From Sedimentisphaerales bacterium (GTDB lineage: Bacteria > Planctomycetota > Phycisphaerae > Sedimentisphaerales > Anaerobacaceae), in the NCBI GenBank assembly GCA_016927855.1, contig JAFGLV010000108.1, positions 1 through 46,216 on the forward strand: a stretch of DNA of 46,216 nucleotides. Reading direction: 5' to 3'. Within the stretch, counting starts at the first letter, position 1, and the number at the start of each line of letters is the position of its first letter. This document shows positions 1 through 8,695 of the stretch, piece after piece. Below the pieces are notes generated by a model. It made no database searches. It had not been told where the DNA came from and worked only from the letters and a program-made list of their open reading frames with translations. The position numbers and the translations under genes were made by a program.

Positions 1-992
1 AGCGCCGTCTGCGCCAGCTCGACCGTCACCGGCTCGTGCGACGTCGTCGCCAGCGCGTAGATCGTCGTCAGCGCGCCCTCGAGCTCGCGGATATTCGCTT
101 GCGCCTGCCGCGCGATATACTCGGCGATCTCATCGCCGATCTCCAGCCCGCGCAATCGCGCCTTCTTCTGGACAATCGCGACCCGCGTCTCGTAGCTGGG
201 CGGATCGATCCGCGCCACCAGACCCCAGTTGAAGCGGCTGATGAGGCGCGCCTCCAGCGAGGGAATCTCGTTCGGCGGGCTGTCGGCACTGAGAATGATC
301 TGCTTGCCGTTGTTGTACAGCGCGTTGAAGGTGTGGAAGAACTCCTCCTGGCTCTGCTCGCGCTCGCGCAGGAACTGGATGTCGTCGATCACGAGCGTAT
401 CGACGGTGCGGAACTGGCTGTGGAAGCCGGCGATGTTGCCCTGCTCGATCGCGCGAATGAACCGGTTGACGAAATCCTCACAACTGAGCAACTGCATGAC
501 CGCGCCGTCGTAGCGCCGGCGCACGCTGTGGCAAACGGCGTGCAGAAGATGGGTCTTGCCCAATCCCGAGTTGCCGTACAAGAACAGCGGGTTATACGTC
601 TCGCCCAGCGACTGGCTGACCGCGACGCAACTGGCGTGCGCCAGGCGATTGCTGGGCCCGACCACGAAGTTGTCGAAGGTATAGTCGGGGTGCAGCGCCG
701 GTCCGGGCCAGGCCGGCTGCAGGCGCGGTCCCGACTCTCCGGCCCGGCCGACGAGAAATTCGACCGTGACGAGATGGCCGGTGATCTGCTGGGCAGCCCG
801 CGTGAAGCTCGACCGGCAATTCTCATCGAGGAACCGCACGTTTGACTCGTCGGGACAGCCGATCCCGATCGAGCCGCCGTCGAAATGCTCGACCGTCAGG
901 TCGTCGAACCACTTGCGCGCGTTGGCGGGGTCCAGCATTCTGGCTCGTTCGATAATCTCCGTGAAGAGGTTTTCCACTTCGCGAGCGGACAA
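1..992 (-). CDS. dnaA: Chromosomal replication initiator protein DnaA (3' end beyond window)
   Basis: AAA+ ATPase that binds DnaA boxes and opens the replication origin. The visible 330 codons hold the N-terminal domain I (about residues 1-80), a short proline-rich linker and most of the AAA+ domain: Walker A GNSGLGKT at 140-147, Walker B LVIDD at 200-204, the ILSADSPP stretch near 233-240 and SRFNWGLVARID near 252-263. The C-terminal DnaA-box-binding domain IV lies past the left edge. I place the start at a TTG (992-990) because an excellent Shine-Dalgarno AAAGGAGG (1005-998) lies 5 nt upstream, and no in-frame ATG gives the full domain I. The gene is divergent from ftsY. I see no DnaA-box cluster beside it, so nothing here marks oriC. 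The DnaA assignment is firm; the TTG start is likely. Confidence 0.95.
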   Translation of the reverse strand, partial: MSAREVENLFTEIIERARMLDPANARKWFDDLTVEHFDGGSIGIGCPDESNVRFLDENCRSSFTRAAQQITGHLVTVEFLVGRAGESGPRLQPAWPGPALHPDYTFDNFVVGPSNRLAHASCVAVSQSLGETYNPLFLYGNSGLGKTHLLHAVCHSVRRRYDGAVMQLLSCEDFVNRFIRAIEQGNIAGFHSQFRTVDTLVIDDIQFLREREQSQEEFFHTFNALYNNGKQIILSADSPPNEIPSLEARLISRFNWGLVARIDPPSYETRVAIVQKKARLRGLEIGDEIAEYIARQAQANIRELEGALTTIYALATTSHEPVTVELAQTA

Positions 993-1349
993 GTCATCCT
1001 CCTTTACGACCGCGTCCCCCGGACCAATCCGTTTGGCTCGCGTTCGGGATGCCCAGTGGCCCGCACGCCGCGACGGCTGGCGGGTATGTCAAAATCATAG
1101 AGCGCATCGACCCATTGCTGCAAATAGAAAAAGGAGCCATCCCCTCGAACCACACCCGGCCTACGCCCACGGGGTGCAAACGAAAGCAGGAAGGTAACGG
1201 TCGCGCCGGCGCTTGTCAAAGAAAAACCGCGGCGAGAACTTCGGGACAGCCACGTTTCGCGCAATTCGTCGTCCTGGGGCTTGCCTTCCGTGCTCCATCC
1301 CGCTAACATCGACGACCTGAAACACAATCTCCTGAAATGGAAGACACTT
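993..1349. other. Divergent dnaA-ftsY spacer
   Basis: This 357-bp spacer must carry the promoters of both divergent genes. On the minus strand a TTGACA hexamer (1092-1087) lies about 95 bp before the dnaA start, but I find no good -10 at normal spacing, so I do not call a promoter. Open frames here have no recognisable protein content. No DnaA boxes or repeats were seen. Confidence 0.5.
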
Positions 1350-2273
1350 ATGGGCATATTCTCTAAGACCGCTGATTTCTTGAAGGAACGCCTGAGCAAG
1401 ACGCGCAGCAAGATCAGCAGCTCGCTCTCGACCGTGCTGAGTCTGGGCCGCAAGATCGACGATGACCTGCTCGACGAGCTCGAGGAGACGCTCATCCGCG
1501 ACGACATCGGCGTCGAGACCACCGACAAGCTCATCACCGAGCTGCGCCAGGCCTATCGCGCCCGCGAGATCGCCAAGGCCGAAGAGATCATCCCGTTCCT
1601 CAAAGAGCACATCAAGGCCTACTGGCCCGCTCACGACCGGCAACTGCGCCTGGCCCAGAGCGGACCGACCGTCATTCTCGTGGCCGGCGTCAACGGGACC
1701 GGTAAGACCACCAGCATCGCCAAGCTGGCCCACATCTTCCATCGCAACGGCAAGAAGGTCATCGTCGCTGCCTGTGACACGTTCCGCGCCGCGGCGGTCG
1801 AGCAGTTGAGCATCTGGGCCGAGCGGATCGGCGTGCAGATCGTCAAGCACCAGACCGGCAGCGACCCGGCCGCGGTCGCCTTCGACGCGTGCGAAGCCGC
1901 CGTCGCGCGTAACGTGGACATCCTGATCCTCGACACCGCCGGACGGCTGCACACCAAGAAGGACCTGATGATGCAACTGACGAAGATCCGCGACGTCGTC
2001 ACGCGCAAGATCCCCGACGCCCCGCACGAGGTCCTGCTCGTCCTCGACGGCACCACCGGCCAGAACGCGATCAGCCAGGCCCAGCTCTTCACCGAAGCGA
2101 TCAACGTCACCGGCATCTTCCTGGCCAAGCTCGACGGGACCGCCCGCGGCGGCATTGTCATCGCGATCAAGGACCAGCTCGACATTCCCGTCAAGTTCGT
2201 CGGCCTGGGCGAGAAGCCCGAGGACATCGCCGAGTTCGACCCGCAAACCTTCGTCGAAGCCCTCTTCGCCTGA
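1350..2273 (+). CDS. ftsY: Signal recognition particle receptor FtsY
   Basis: SRP receptor GTPase that pairs with Ffh at the inner membrane to deliver nascent membrane proteins to the translocon. The 307-aa protein has an N helical bundle (residues 1-100) and a full NG GTPase domain: G1 GVNGTGKTT at 113-121, G2 DTFRAAAVEQL from 143, G3 DTAGR at 195-199, G4 AKLDGTARGG at 259-268, and the closing GLGEKPED at 286-292. The acidic A domain of enterobacterial FtsY is absent, as in many bacteria with a short form. The frame is open from 1281, but I choose the ATG at 1350: it begins the typical MGIFSK...LKERLSKTR helix and has GGAAG 6 nt upstream. Stop is TGA. Confidence 0.96.
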   Translation: MGIFSKTADFLKERLSKTRSKISSSLSTVLSLGRKIDDDLLDELEETLIRDDIGVETTDKLITELRQAYRAREIAKAEEIIPFLKEHIKAYWPAHDRQLRLAQSGPTVILVAGVNGTGKTTSIAKLAHIFHRNGKKVIVAACDTFRAAAVEQLSIWAERIGVQIVKHQTGSDPAAVAFDACEAAVARNVDILILDTAGRLHTKKDLMMQLTKIRDVVTRKIPDAPHEVLLVLDGTTGQNAISQAQLFTEAINVTGIFLAKLDGTARGGIVIAIKDQLDIPVKFVGLGEKPEDIAEFDPQTFVEALFA

Positions 2274-2280
2274 CCTCCAC

Positions 2281-2328
2281 TGTCGCGGGTGTCTCGCCTG
2301 CGCGTACCGTGGGCGTTCCATCCACGGT
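2281..2328. repeat. Two 24-bp hairpin-repeat units downstream of ftsY
   Basis: Two adjacent 24-bp units (2281-2304 and 2305-2328) belong to the family seen at 19579-19770 and 28116-28163. Unit 1 can form CGCGGGT/GCCTGCG with two wobble pairs. Unit 2 forms CCGTGG/CCACGG. Both have the common loop region GTCTC or GTTCC. Read on the minus strand they spell the same AGETPA-type peptide that the copies in genes encode, but no gene is present here. The rest of the spacer (2329-2593) shows nothing I can identify. Confidence 0.75.
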
Positions 2329-2593
2329 CCTTGCCACCAACCCGGCCGAACGGGTTTGTTTTTCCACGCGGGGATTATCCATTTGCGGTCAAGCCCCAAT
2401 TGGGGTCCCAAGGGGTCAGGCTCTTGACAACACCGTAGATGATCCGGACGTGTTTCATCATGATGACAGTCCAAGCACACGGGGGCGGCGCCGGCTTGCC
2501 AAGCGGAAGCGTTCTTGCTCTAATGAAGTCTCTACGGACTCGGCGTAGAGGTTTAGGGATCGGCGGTGAGTACGCTCTTGAATGAGGGGACTC

Positions 2594-4043
2594 ATGGCGA
2601 AGGCGAAGCGGCAACGTGGTCGGCGTCCGGCGCGACGGACCGGAAGGGCACCCTCTCCTCCGCAAGCTGCGCGTCGATATGGCCTGAAGGTGGCCGTGGC
2701 GGTGGTTCTGGCGGGCGCGAGCGTCGGGGCAGTCGCTCTCCTGTCCCGGCGGCCGAGCAGCGAGCCGGCCCAACAGGCGCAGACGCCCGCGCCGGCGCCG
2801 AACAACGAGGGCTCGCTGCCTGGACCCGAGCCGTTGAACACCGCCGAGCAGATGGCGCGGCTTCAGGAGGAGGAGCTGGCGCTGGGAGCGAAGCTGCTGG
2901 CCGATTTTCCCGATAGCGACGAGGCGCTCGCCATCGTGGCGAACATGTACTTCCGTCGCGGCCAGGTGCTCGAGGCGCAGGAACTGCGTAGCAAGGCACT
3001 GCGGATCAATCCCCGGCGGGCGGATGTGTATGCCGGTCTGGCCTGAGCGTCGCTGAAGATGGGCGCGTTCGAGGACGCTATCGCGCATTACCGCCGCGCC
3101 CTGGAGATCGAGCCCGAGCTTGCCGAGGCGCACCTCAATATCGGCCGGGCCTGGATGATGATGGGCCAACAGGACGAAGCGGTCGCCGCGTTGGCCGCCG
3201 AGATCGAAGTCGCGCCGGACTCCAGCCTCGCCCACTTCCTGCTGGGCCAGGCCTACGTGCAGCGGCAGGACTATGAGAAGGCCAAAGACTGTTACGAACG
3301 GGCCGTGGCGATTCAGCCCGACTACGCCAATGCGTACTATGGCCTGACCACGGTCTGTGCCCGGCTGGGCCAGCGCGAGCGGGCGCAGGCGTACGCAGCC
3401 CAATTCAAACAGCTCAAGGCCGACGAGCGCGAGCGGCTCAAGACCAGCAAGCGCAAGTACGACGATCTTGCCACGATGCGGAAGAACGCCGCCGTGACGT
3501 TCATTCGTGCCGGACAGTTGTACCGCCGGCAAGACCGACAGGCTCAGGCGGAAGCATGCCTCCAGCGCGGCACCGCCCTCGATCCAGAGAACGTCGTCAG
3601 CTTTCTGGAGCTGGCGTCTCTATATCAGCAGAGCAGTCAGCCGGCCCGGGCGCTGACGATGTTCAAGCAGGTCGTCGCGGCTCAACCGGATTCGGCGATC
3701 GGTCATCTGATGGTCGGCGTCCTATCGGTGCAACTGCGCCAGTTGGACGGAGCGGAGGCGGCTTTCAAGACGGCGATGCGCCTGGCGCCGCGGAAGTCGG
3801 ATGCGTATCGCGAACTGGCCCGCCTGTACCTGCGGAAAGGCGAGAAGTTTGCCGAAGCGAAGCAGTTGGCGGCACAGGCGCTTTCCTTGGAGAAGAGTGC
3901 GGCCAACTACTTCGTTTGGGGTTGGGCGTGCGACAAGACCGGAGACACCACGAACGCGTTGCCCGCCGTGCGGCGCGCTGGAGCTCGACCCCGACAACGT
4001 GCAATACCAGCGGTACTACCAACTGATGCAGCGAAGGAACTAA
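2594..4043 (+). pseudogene. Membrane-anchored TPR protein, interrupted by TGA and a frameshift
   Basis: The frame encodes a basic N-terminus, one membrane anchor (YGLKVAVAVVLAGASVGAVALL), a Pro/Ala linker and a series of tetratricopeptide repeats, suggesting a periplasm-facing protein-interaction scaffold. Two lesions are visible. An in-frame TGA at 3043-3045 sits inside a TPR (YAGLA-stop-ASLKMGAFEDAI), where TGG (Trp) would restore a continuous repeat. Near 3975-3985 the frame shifts: the TPR motif continues in the next frame as ALELDPDNVQYQRYYQ and stops at 4043. Consensus spacing of the last TPR suggests 2 bp missing from a GCGC run. The ATG at 2594 is preferred over 2582 because GAGGGGA precedes it. 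It lies 4 nt before the ASPIC gene, so the two form an operon. This is either a true pseudogene or two assembly errors; TGA is a normal stop elsewhere in this window, so recoding is unlikely. Confidence 0.75.
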
Positions 4044-4047
4044 CAGG

Positions 4048-5544
4048 ATGGGCGGTGCGAGCGGACAGGGGCAGCGGTGGATTGTCGGCGTGCTGGTGTG
4101 GAGCCTCGTCTGCGCCTCGACTGGTGCCGCTATCACCTTGACCGATGTCACCGCAGTGACGGGAATCACCTTCCAGCACACCGACGGCAGCAGCGGCCAA
4201 CGCTACATCGTCGAATCTGTCGCGGCGGGCCTGGCGCTGTTCGACTACGACAACGACGGCGATATTGATATCTACTTCCTCAACGGCGCCCCGTTGCGAG
4301 GGACCGTGGCCGACGAAACCTTCACGAACAAGCTCTACCGCAACGAAGGCGGTTGGCGCTTCACAGATGTCACCGAGCAGGCACGCGTCGGCGACACCGG
4401 TTGCGGCCTGGGCGTAACCGTCGGCGACTACGACAACGACGGCGACCTCGATCTCTATCTCAACAACTACGGCCCGAACGTGCTCTACCGCAACAATGAC
4501 GACCAGACCTTCACCGACGTCACCGCGCAGGCCGGCGTCGGCAATGGCTATCAAGTCGGCGCGACCACCCACTTCCTCGACATGGACACCGACGGCGACC
4601 TGGACCTGTTCGTCGGCAACTATCTCGACTTTACGTACGAGAACCACCGCGTACGCACCGCCAACGGGATTCCCAAGTACGCCGGACCGCTCGACTTCCC
4701 GGCCGTGCCCAACACACTCTATCGCAACAATGGCGACGGGACCTTCACCGACGTCAGCGCCGCGTCCGGCATCGCGGCCCACAAAGGCTGGGCCATGGGC
4801 GGCGTCTGCGCCGACTACGACAACGATGGCGACACCGACATCTACGTCGCCAACGACGAATACGCCAACTTCCTCTTCCAGAACGACGGGACCGGCCAGT
4901 TCGAGGAGACCGGCCTGCTGCTCGGGCTCGCCTACGACCTGCACGGCGACGACCAGGGCAGCATGGGCATCGACTGCGGCGACCACGACAACGACGGCTG
5001 GCTCGATTTCTACCAGACCTCCTACGCCGAGGAGCTGACCGCGCTCTATCGCAACGTGGAAGGCCGGCTGTTCGAGGACGTCACGATGGCCACCGGCGCC
5101 GGCGCCAGCACGCTGCCGGTCGTGACCTGGGGCTCCGGCCTGCAGGTCAAACGGCGCAGCCGCGGCGCCGCCTTCGACGATATGGACAACGACGGCGATG
5201 TGGACGTGGTGATCCTGAACGCCCGCCGCGAGCCGACCCTCCTGCGCAACGACACCAGCCCGTCCGGCCACTGGCTGCAAGTCTGCCTGCGCGGCACCAA
5301 AGCCAACCGCGACGGTATCGGCGCGCACGTCAAGGTCACTGCCGCCGGCCGCACCCAGATCGCCGAGGTCCACAGCGGCCGGGCCTACCAAAGCCACTAC
5401 GGCCTGCGCCTCCACTTCGGCCTGGGCCAAGCCACGCAGATCGACCGCGTCGAAGTCCGCTGGCTCGGCGGCGCCACCGACGTCTCCAAGAACCTCCCCG
5501 CCGACCAGATCGTCACCCTGACCGAAGGCGCCTCAGGCTTTTGA
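4048..5544 (+). CDS. Secreted FG-GAP/VCBS repeat protein with ASPIC/UnbV domain
   Basis: Exported 498-aa protein with a hydrophobic signal sequence (about residues 10-28). It then carries at least six calcium-binding FG-GAP/VCBS-like motifs of the form DxDNDGDxDIY (for example DYDNDGDIDIYF, DYDNDGDLDLYL, DMDTDGDLDLFV, DMDNDGDVDVVI), which normally build a beta-propeller. The C-terminal 85 residues match the ASPIC/UnbV domain (GHWLQVCLRGTKANRDGIGA...VEVRWLGG). Such proteins are often paired with TPR proteins in Planctomycetota and Acidobacteriota, as here with the broken TPR gene 4 nt upstream. The function is unknown beyond probable cell-surface or adhesion roles. The start ATG follows the TPR stop directly, consistent with coupled translation. 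Confidence 0.9.
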   Translation: MGGASGQGQRWIVGVLVWSLVCASTGAAITLTDVTAVTGITFQHTDGSSGQRYIVESVAAGLALFDYDNDGDIDIYFLNGAPLRGTVADETFTNKLYRNEGGWRFTDVTEQARVGDTGCGLGVTVGDYDNDGDLDLYLNNYGPNVLYRNNDDQTFTDVTAQAGVGNGYQVGATTHFLDMDTDGDLDLFVGNYLDFTYENHRVRTANGIPKYAGPLDFPAVPNTLYRNNGDGTFTDVSAASGIAAHKGWAMGGVCADYDNDGDTDIYVANDEYANFLFQNDGTGQFEETGLLLGLAYDLHGDDQGSMGIDCGDHDNDGWLDFYQTSYAEELTALYRNVEGRLFEDVTMATGAGASTLPVVTWGSGLQVKRRSRGAAFDDMDNDGDVDVVILNARREPTLLRNDTSPSGHWLQVCLRGTKANRDGIGAHVKVTAAGRTQIAEVHSGRAYQSHYGLRLHFGLGQATQIDRVEVRWLGGATDVSKNLPADQIVTLTEGASGF

Positions 5545-5604
5545 GGCCCCCTCGCCGCCCGCCGAATCTGATCGACCAGCCCGTGGTCCCGCGCAATGAG
5601 TGGA

Positions 5605-5674
5605 TGCGTGAAAGCGTTGAAGCGTTGGGCATATTTTCGCATCTAGACATGTTCGTATCCACGCACTTACGCAA
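5605..5674. repeat. Dispersed repeat, copy 1 (GCGTGAAAGCGTTG type)
   Basis: This stretch starts with GCGTGAAAGCGTTGAAGC and ends with alternating ...CCACGCACTTACGC. It closely matches 8595-8695 in the same orientation (GCGTGAAAGCGTTGGAGC). Both copies have GCGTGA-type ends facing TCACGC-like ends, so the unit is loosely palindromic. The two copies flank the 6270-8610 gene block. The spacer between here and 5834 (5675-5833) shows nothing recognisable. Confidence 0.6.
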
Positions 5675-5833
5675 TTACTCATGCAATTCCTCCAACGCCT
5701 CCGTCTTCGCACCTTTCTCACCCTCCACGCCAATCCATCCCTCGGGACCAAGAAAATGTGCCGCGTACCTTCTGTTCCCCGACCTTTCTTTCGTCCCTGA
5801 CGGGAGTTGTTCTGTTCTTGCCCCTTCATGTTA

Positions 5834-5948
5834 CCCAGCAGTGAATCGCTGGGCTAGTATCGTCTGTCCCGCCGGGACAACCGAAAATAGCCCACCGTTT
5901 CAACGGTGGGAGAGCAATGTCCAAGGGACCCGCAGCCCCGGCAGGGGC
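5834..5948. repeat. Cluster of four consecutive hairpins
   Basis: Four short palindromes follow one another: CCCAGC...GCTGGG (5834-5853), TGTCCC-GCC-GGGACA (5865-5879), CCCACCGTT-TC-AACGGTGGG (5891-5910) and GCCCCGGCAGGGGC (5935-5948). The series looks like a composite intergenic repeat of the kind scattered in planctomycete genomes; no second copy lies in this window. No run of T follows, so a terminator role is unproven. The remaining spacer to 6269 holds no gene or signal I can support. Confidence 0.6.
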
Positions 5949-6269
5949 GACAGAATCTGCATGCTCAATTCGAGATTGAGATAAGCAAGCCGTCACCGAA
6001 ATTGCGAAGAACATGGGTAACCGTGGTTGACATGGGTCAAAACCGACGCCATAATATGCTTGAGGCATCCTGACAGAGGCTTCGGATGATATGCGGAAAC
6101 CACATGACAACCCCGGCGTCACGCGGAGCGTCGCCAAGGCTTTGGCGTCATGGGCTTCATTCGCCCGAGAGGCGGGCCCTCATAGGGGCGCACCTGCGAG
6201 ATCAGCGTGTCATGAGGAAACCATGTATGCGCAGTCATATCCCCATAGACCAGTCTGGGAGCGGCTACG

Positions 6270-7220
6270 ATGAAAAGCAGACTGCAACTAAGTGTGATAT
6301 TAGCCTTGTCTTGTCTGGCCGTTAGTGAAGCATTCGGTTCTATACGTCTCAGAACTTGCACGAGCTTCCAGGAGGCGTTGAAGGACCCAGAGAAGGTTGA
6401 TTGTCTTCGGATTGCCAATGACGACGAGCTCGTATCTTTTCCTGTGGGAGTCGGCAGACTGACGAATCTACAAATTCTTGTTATCGACGGGAGCAGGCTT
6501 TCAGATGTGCCGGAAGAACTGCTGAAGCTGAAAAAGCTCTGGCGACTTGAAATCAGCAATTCCAAACTGGATAGAATACCTCCAGCCATCTATTCATGTC
6601 ACAATCTAAGATACCTAAGACTGAGAGGCAACAACATCAGAGGAATCTCTGACAAGATTGAGGAGCTTCGAGAACTCATATATTTGGACATATCTAATAA
6701 CAAAATCAGTACTCTGCCCAATGCGATAACAAGGCTCAATAAGCTCCAGCAACTCTTTGCAGAAAACAACATCCTTACCTCATCACCTCCAGACATTGGA
6801 GAACTCTCTTCTTTGATAAACCTGATTGTCAGTTCTAATTCCATCAAGAACCTGCCCCCTGGCATTGGCAAGTTGAGTAAACTGAGGCAAATGGGCTTAC
6901 ATCAAAACAGCCTTGAGACGCTCCCCCCAGAGATTGGAGCATTGAGCAGTCTAGAGGTCCTGCTATTGAACAGCAATAGACTCACTGAACTCCCAACAGA
7001 GCTTGCGGAGCTCAAGAAACTAAGACGCCTTAGAATGTCCTTTAACGCTTTTGAAGAATATCCGGCAGTCTTAAGTCACATGAGCATAAAGGACCTGATG
7101 TTGCTGAAAAACCCTTTTAACGAAGAGATGTATGAATATCATATCAAGTGTTTGAGGGATCGCACACCAATAGACTGGGATCCGAATAATGCAGCAGGCG
7201 GGTCAAGTTCCACTCGTTAA
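6270..7220 (+). CDS. Secreted leucine-rich repeat protein
   Basis: 316-aa protein with a signal peptide (residues 1-22, MKSRLQLSVILALSCLAVSEA) followed by about ten leucine-rich repeats of about 23 residues, of the form LP..IG.L..L..L.L..N.L (residues 50-275), and a short Ser/Gly-rich tail. LRR solenoids bind protein partners; here it would act outside the cytoplasm. The DNA is clearly AT-richer and uses different codons (many ATA, AGA, TTG) from the flanking genes, suggesting acquisition from another source. GGGAG about 10 nt before the ATG supports this start. The partner is unknown. The LRR call is firm. Confidence 0.85.
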   Translation: MKSRLQLSVILALSCLAVSEAFGSIRLRTCTSFQEALKDPEKVDCLRIANDDELVSFPVGVGRLTNLQILVIDGSRLSDVPEELLKLKKLWRLEISNSKLDRIPPAIYSCHNLRYLRLRGNNIRGISDKIEELRELIYLDISNNKISTLPNAITRLNKLQQLFAENNILTSSPPDIGELSSLINLIVSSNSIKNLPPGIGKLSKLRQMGLHQNSLETLPPEIGALSSLEVLLLNSNRLTELPTELAELKKLRRLRMSFNAFEEYPAVLSHMSIKDLMLLKNPFNEEMYEYHIKCLRDRTPIDWDPNNAAGGSSSTR

Positions 7221-7267
7221 TCTCTCAGGGCTTATCCGCAAGTTTGGGCGAGAGCGAGGGACATTGT

Positions 7268-7474
7268 ATGAAATGCCTCAAGTGCGAAGAGGCGGCCCGA
7301 GCCGTATGTCAGTTCTGCGGGAGGGCGGTATGCAAACAGCATATTCAACAAAGGCGATTTGTCAGCGGCTTCAGCACAAGAGCTGGTTTTTGGAGCACGG
7401 GTGACAATGCCGTCAGTGTTGACGATGCGGTCTGGTGTGGAGAGTGTCATCCTGAGTATCATAGAACCGGGTAG
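7268..7474 (+). CDS. Small zinc-binding (B-box/zinc-ribbon-like) protein
   Basis: Short 68-aa protein starting MKCLKCEEAARAVCQFCG. It carries paired metal ligands: CLKC, CQFC, CKQH and a final CGEC-H. This arrangement resembles the small prokaryotic B-box or zinc-ribbon proteins that start MKC..C...AVC.FCG.AVC..H. The frame is open from 7244, but the ATG at 7268 has GAGGG 7 nt upstream and begins exactly at the conserved MKC. No other domain is present; the role is unknown, probably protein or nucleic-acid binding. Confidence 0.65.
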   Translation: MKCLKCEEAARAVCQFCGRAVCKQHIQQRRFVSGFSTRAGFWSTGDNAVSVDDAVWCGECHPEYHRTG

Positions 7475-7594
7475 TTATCCATCGCCCGACAGGTCGATCC
7501 GCACGAACCAACAACGACTTCTGCAGTCTCGGACGCCTGGGTTTTCGGAGGCTGGATTGGCTGCTAGTGACCTGGGCAGGTAGAGAGGATCGGA

Positions 7595-8122
7595 ATGAAC
7601 AGAAGAGCCAAGTCAACAATAGTCGTTGCATTCCTTGCCTTCCTTGCTGTCGCGGCGTCTTCCTGCCTGACCTCTCCTCGGATGAAAGCACGAGGACACT
7701 TGAGGTTGATGTCGCTGGGCAAAATCACGAATGTCCGCTATGAGTACGACAGACCCTACAAGGGCCTTCCAGCGTACTACCTCGGGCTTGATAACGTTGA
7801 CACGGCGCGTCTGCAGAAGATCGTCGGTCGTCTCTCCCTCAAGAAATCGGACTTCTTCGCGTACGCGGGTCTGAACCCTCCTGAGTGGTGGCCCAAGGAG
7901 ATTACAGGAAGGGGACAAGTTGAGGAAGTCCGTTCTCTCGTCGATGCCCTTCGGGCAAGCGGAGATCTTGTCACCTATCGGTTCCACCAGAAGATCAAGG
8001 ACCCTTCAGTCGGCAAATGCTACCTGATCGAGCTATACCATTACCCGAGAAAGAAACGGGTATTCTATGTGAAGCGATGGGTAGGAGTGGTTGTGCCCGC
8101 GACTAATGCCGGTAGCAACTGA
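7595..8122 (+). CDS. Hypothetical lipoprotein
   Basis: 175-aa protein with a lipoprotein signal: basic NRRAK, a hydrophobic core and a lipobox ending in Cys24 (AVAASSC), predicting lipid attachment. The mature part is basic and mixed alpha/beta with no motif that I recognise. AGAGGAT lies just before the ATG, supporting the start. It belongs to the accessory block between the two dispersed repeats at 5605 and 8595. Membrane location is inferred from the lipobox; no function can be assigned. Confidence 0.65.
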   Translation: MNRRAKSTIVVAFLAFLAVAASSCLTSPRMKARGHLRLMSLGKITNVRYEYDRPYKGLPAYYLGLDNVDTARLQKIVGRLSLKKSDFFAYAGLNPPEWWPKEITGRGQVEEVRSLVDALRASGDLVTYRFHQKIKDPSVGKCYLIELYHYPRKKRVFYVKRWVGVVVPATNAGSN

Positions 8123-8265
8123 GTGGATTTCGGATACGCCGCGCGCCTTGCTCCATCCGGCATCCCAGGCACACGAGTTACGGCTCCGTCGGGCATCATC
8201 CAGGCCCAAGCCTCGCACCCGTGGCTGGGACCGTCGTATGGGTAGCCGAAAGGACTACGATACCC

Positions 8266-8610
8266 ATGGCTAGCAAGAGAGAGAGCCTGGGGACGGAGAA
8301 GCAGACCGTCGGGGTTATGGTGGGGATGTACTGCGCGGGGCGCCATGGGGGATCGGAACACGCGCTGTGCGCGGAGTGTGAGGAACTGCTGACCTATGCG
8401 CAGGTGCGGCTGGAGAAGTGTCCGTTCGGGCCGGACAAGGGGCCCTGCTCAAAGTGCGAGATTCATTGCTATAAGCCCGAACTCAGGCAGCGCATGCAAG
8501 CGGTCATGCGGTACGCCGGACCGCGTGTGATGACGCGACATCCGGTCATGGGGCTAAAACATCTCGTGAAGGGGCTTCGGAAGAAGCCCCGTGAACGCGT
8601 GAGAGCGTGA
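8266..8610 (+). CDS. YgbA_NO-family (nitrous oxide-stimulated promoter) protein
   Basis: Cysteine-rich small protein matching the YgbA family from memory: MYCAGRHGG, CAECEELL-YAQVRLEKCPFG, CSKCEIHCYKPELR, and MRYAGPRVMTRHPVMGLKHL. The Cys pattern (C, CxxC, C, CxxCxxxC) is intact, so metal binding is likely. In enterobacteria the relative is induced by nitric oxide; its biochemical role is unknown. The frame is open from a GTG at 8221; I use the ATG at 8266 with AAGGA about 11 nt upstream. The last six residues (RERVRA) and the stop lie inside the dispersed repeat at 8595-8695, so the native C-terminus may have been overwritten. Confidence 0.75.
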   Translation: MASKRESLGTEKQTVGVMVGMYCAGRHGGSEHALCAECEELLTYAQVRLEKCPFGPDKGPCSKCEIHCYKPELRQRMQAVMRYAGPRVMTRHPVMGLKHLVKGLRKKPRERVRA

Positions 8611-8695
8611 AAGCGTTGGAGCATTGGTCGCATTTCCCGCATCTGCGCTTCTACGCTTCTACGCATTCACGCTTCTACACATCTCCGCTTGTACG
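8595..8695. repeat. Dispersed repeat, copy 2 (GCGTGAAAGCGTTG type)
   Basis: Second copy of the element at 5605-5674, here longer, with GCGTGAGAGCGTGAAAGCG on the left and tandem CTTCTACG units ending in ATTCACGCTTCTACAC on the right. The ends are roughly inverted copies (GCGTGAA versus TTCACGC). It overlaps the last codons and stop of the YgbA-like gene. Confidence 0.6.

Noticed and set aside
993..1349. Replication origin beside dnaA
   Set aside because: No cluster of TTATCCACA-like boxes or AT-rich unwinding region was found.
3043..3045. TGA read as Trp or selenocysteine
   Set aside because: TGA is a normal stop in several intact genes here (for example ftsY), and no SECIS-like or recoding context is evident; mutation or sequencing error is simpler.
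5530..5546. Terminator overlapping the ASPIC stop codon (GCCTCA/TGAGGC)
   Set aside because: The short stem overlaps coding sequence and has no T run.
6091..6273. Small frame upstream of the LRR gene
   Set aside because: 60 residues with no convincing ribosome binding site or family; it overlaps the LRR start.
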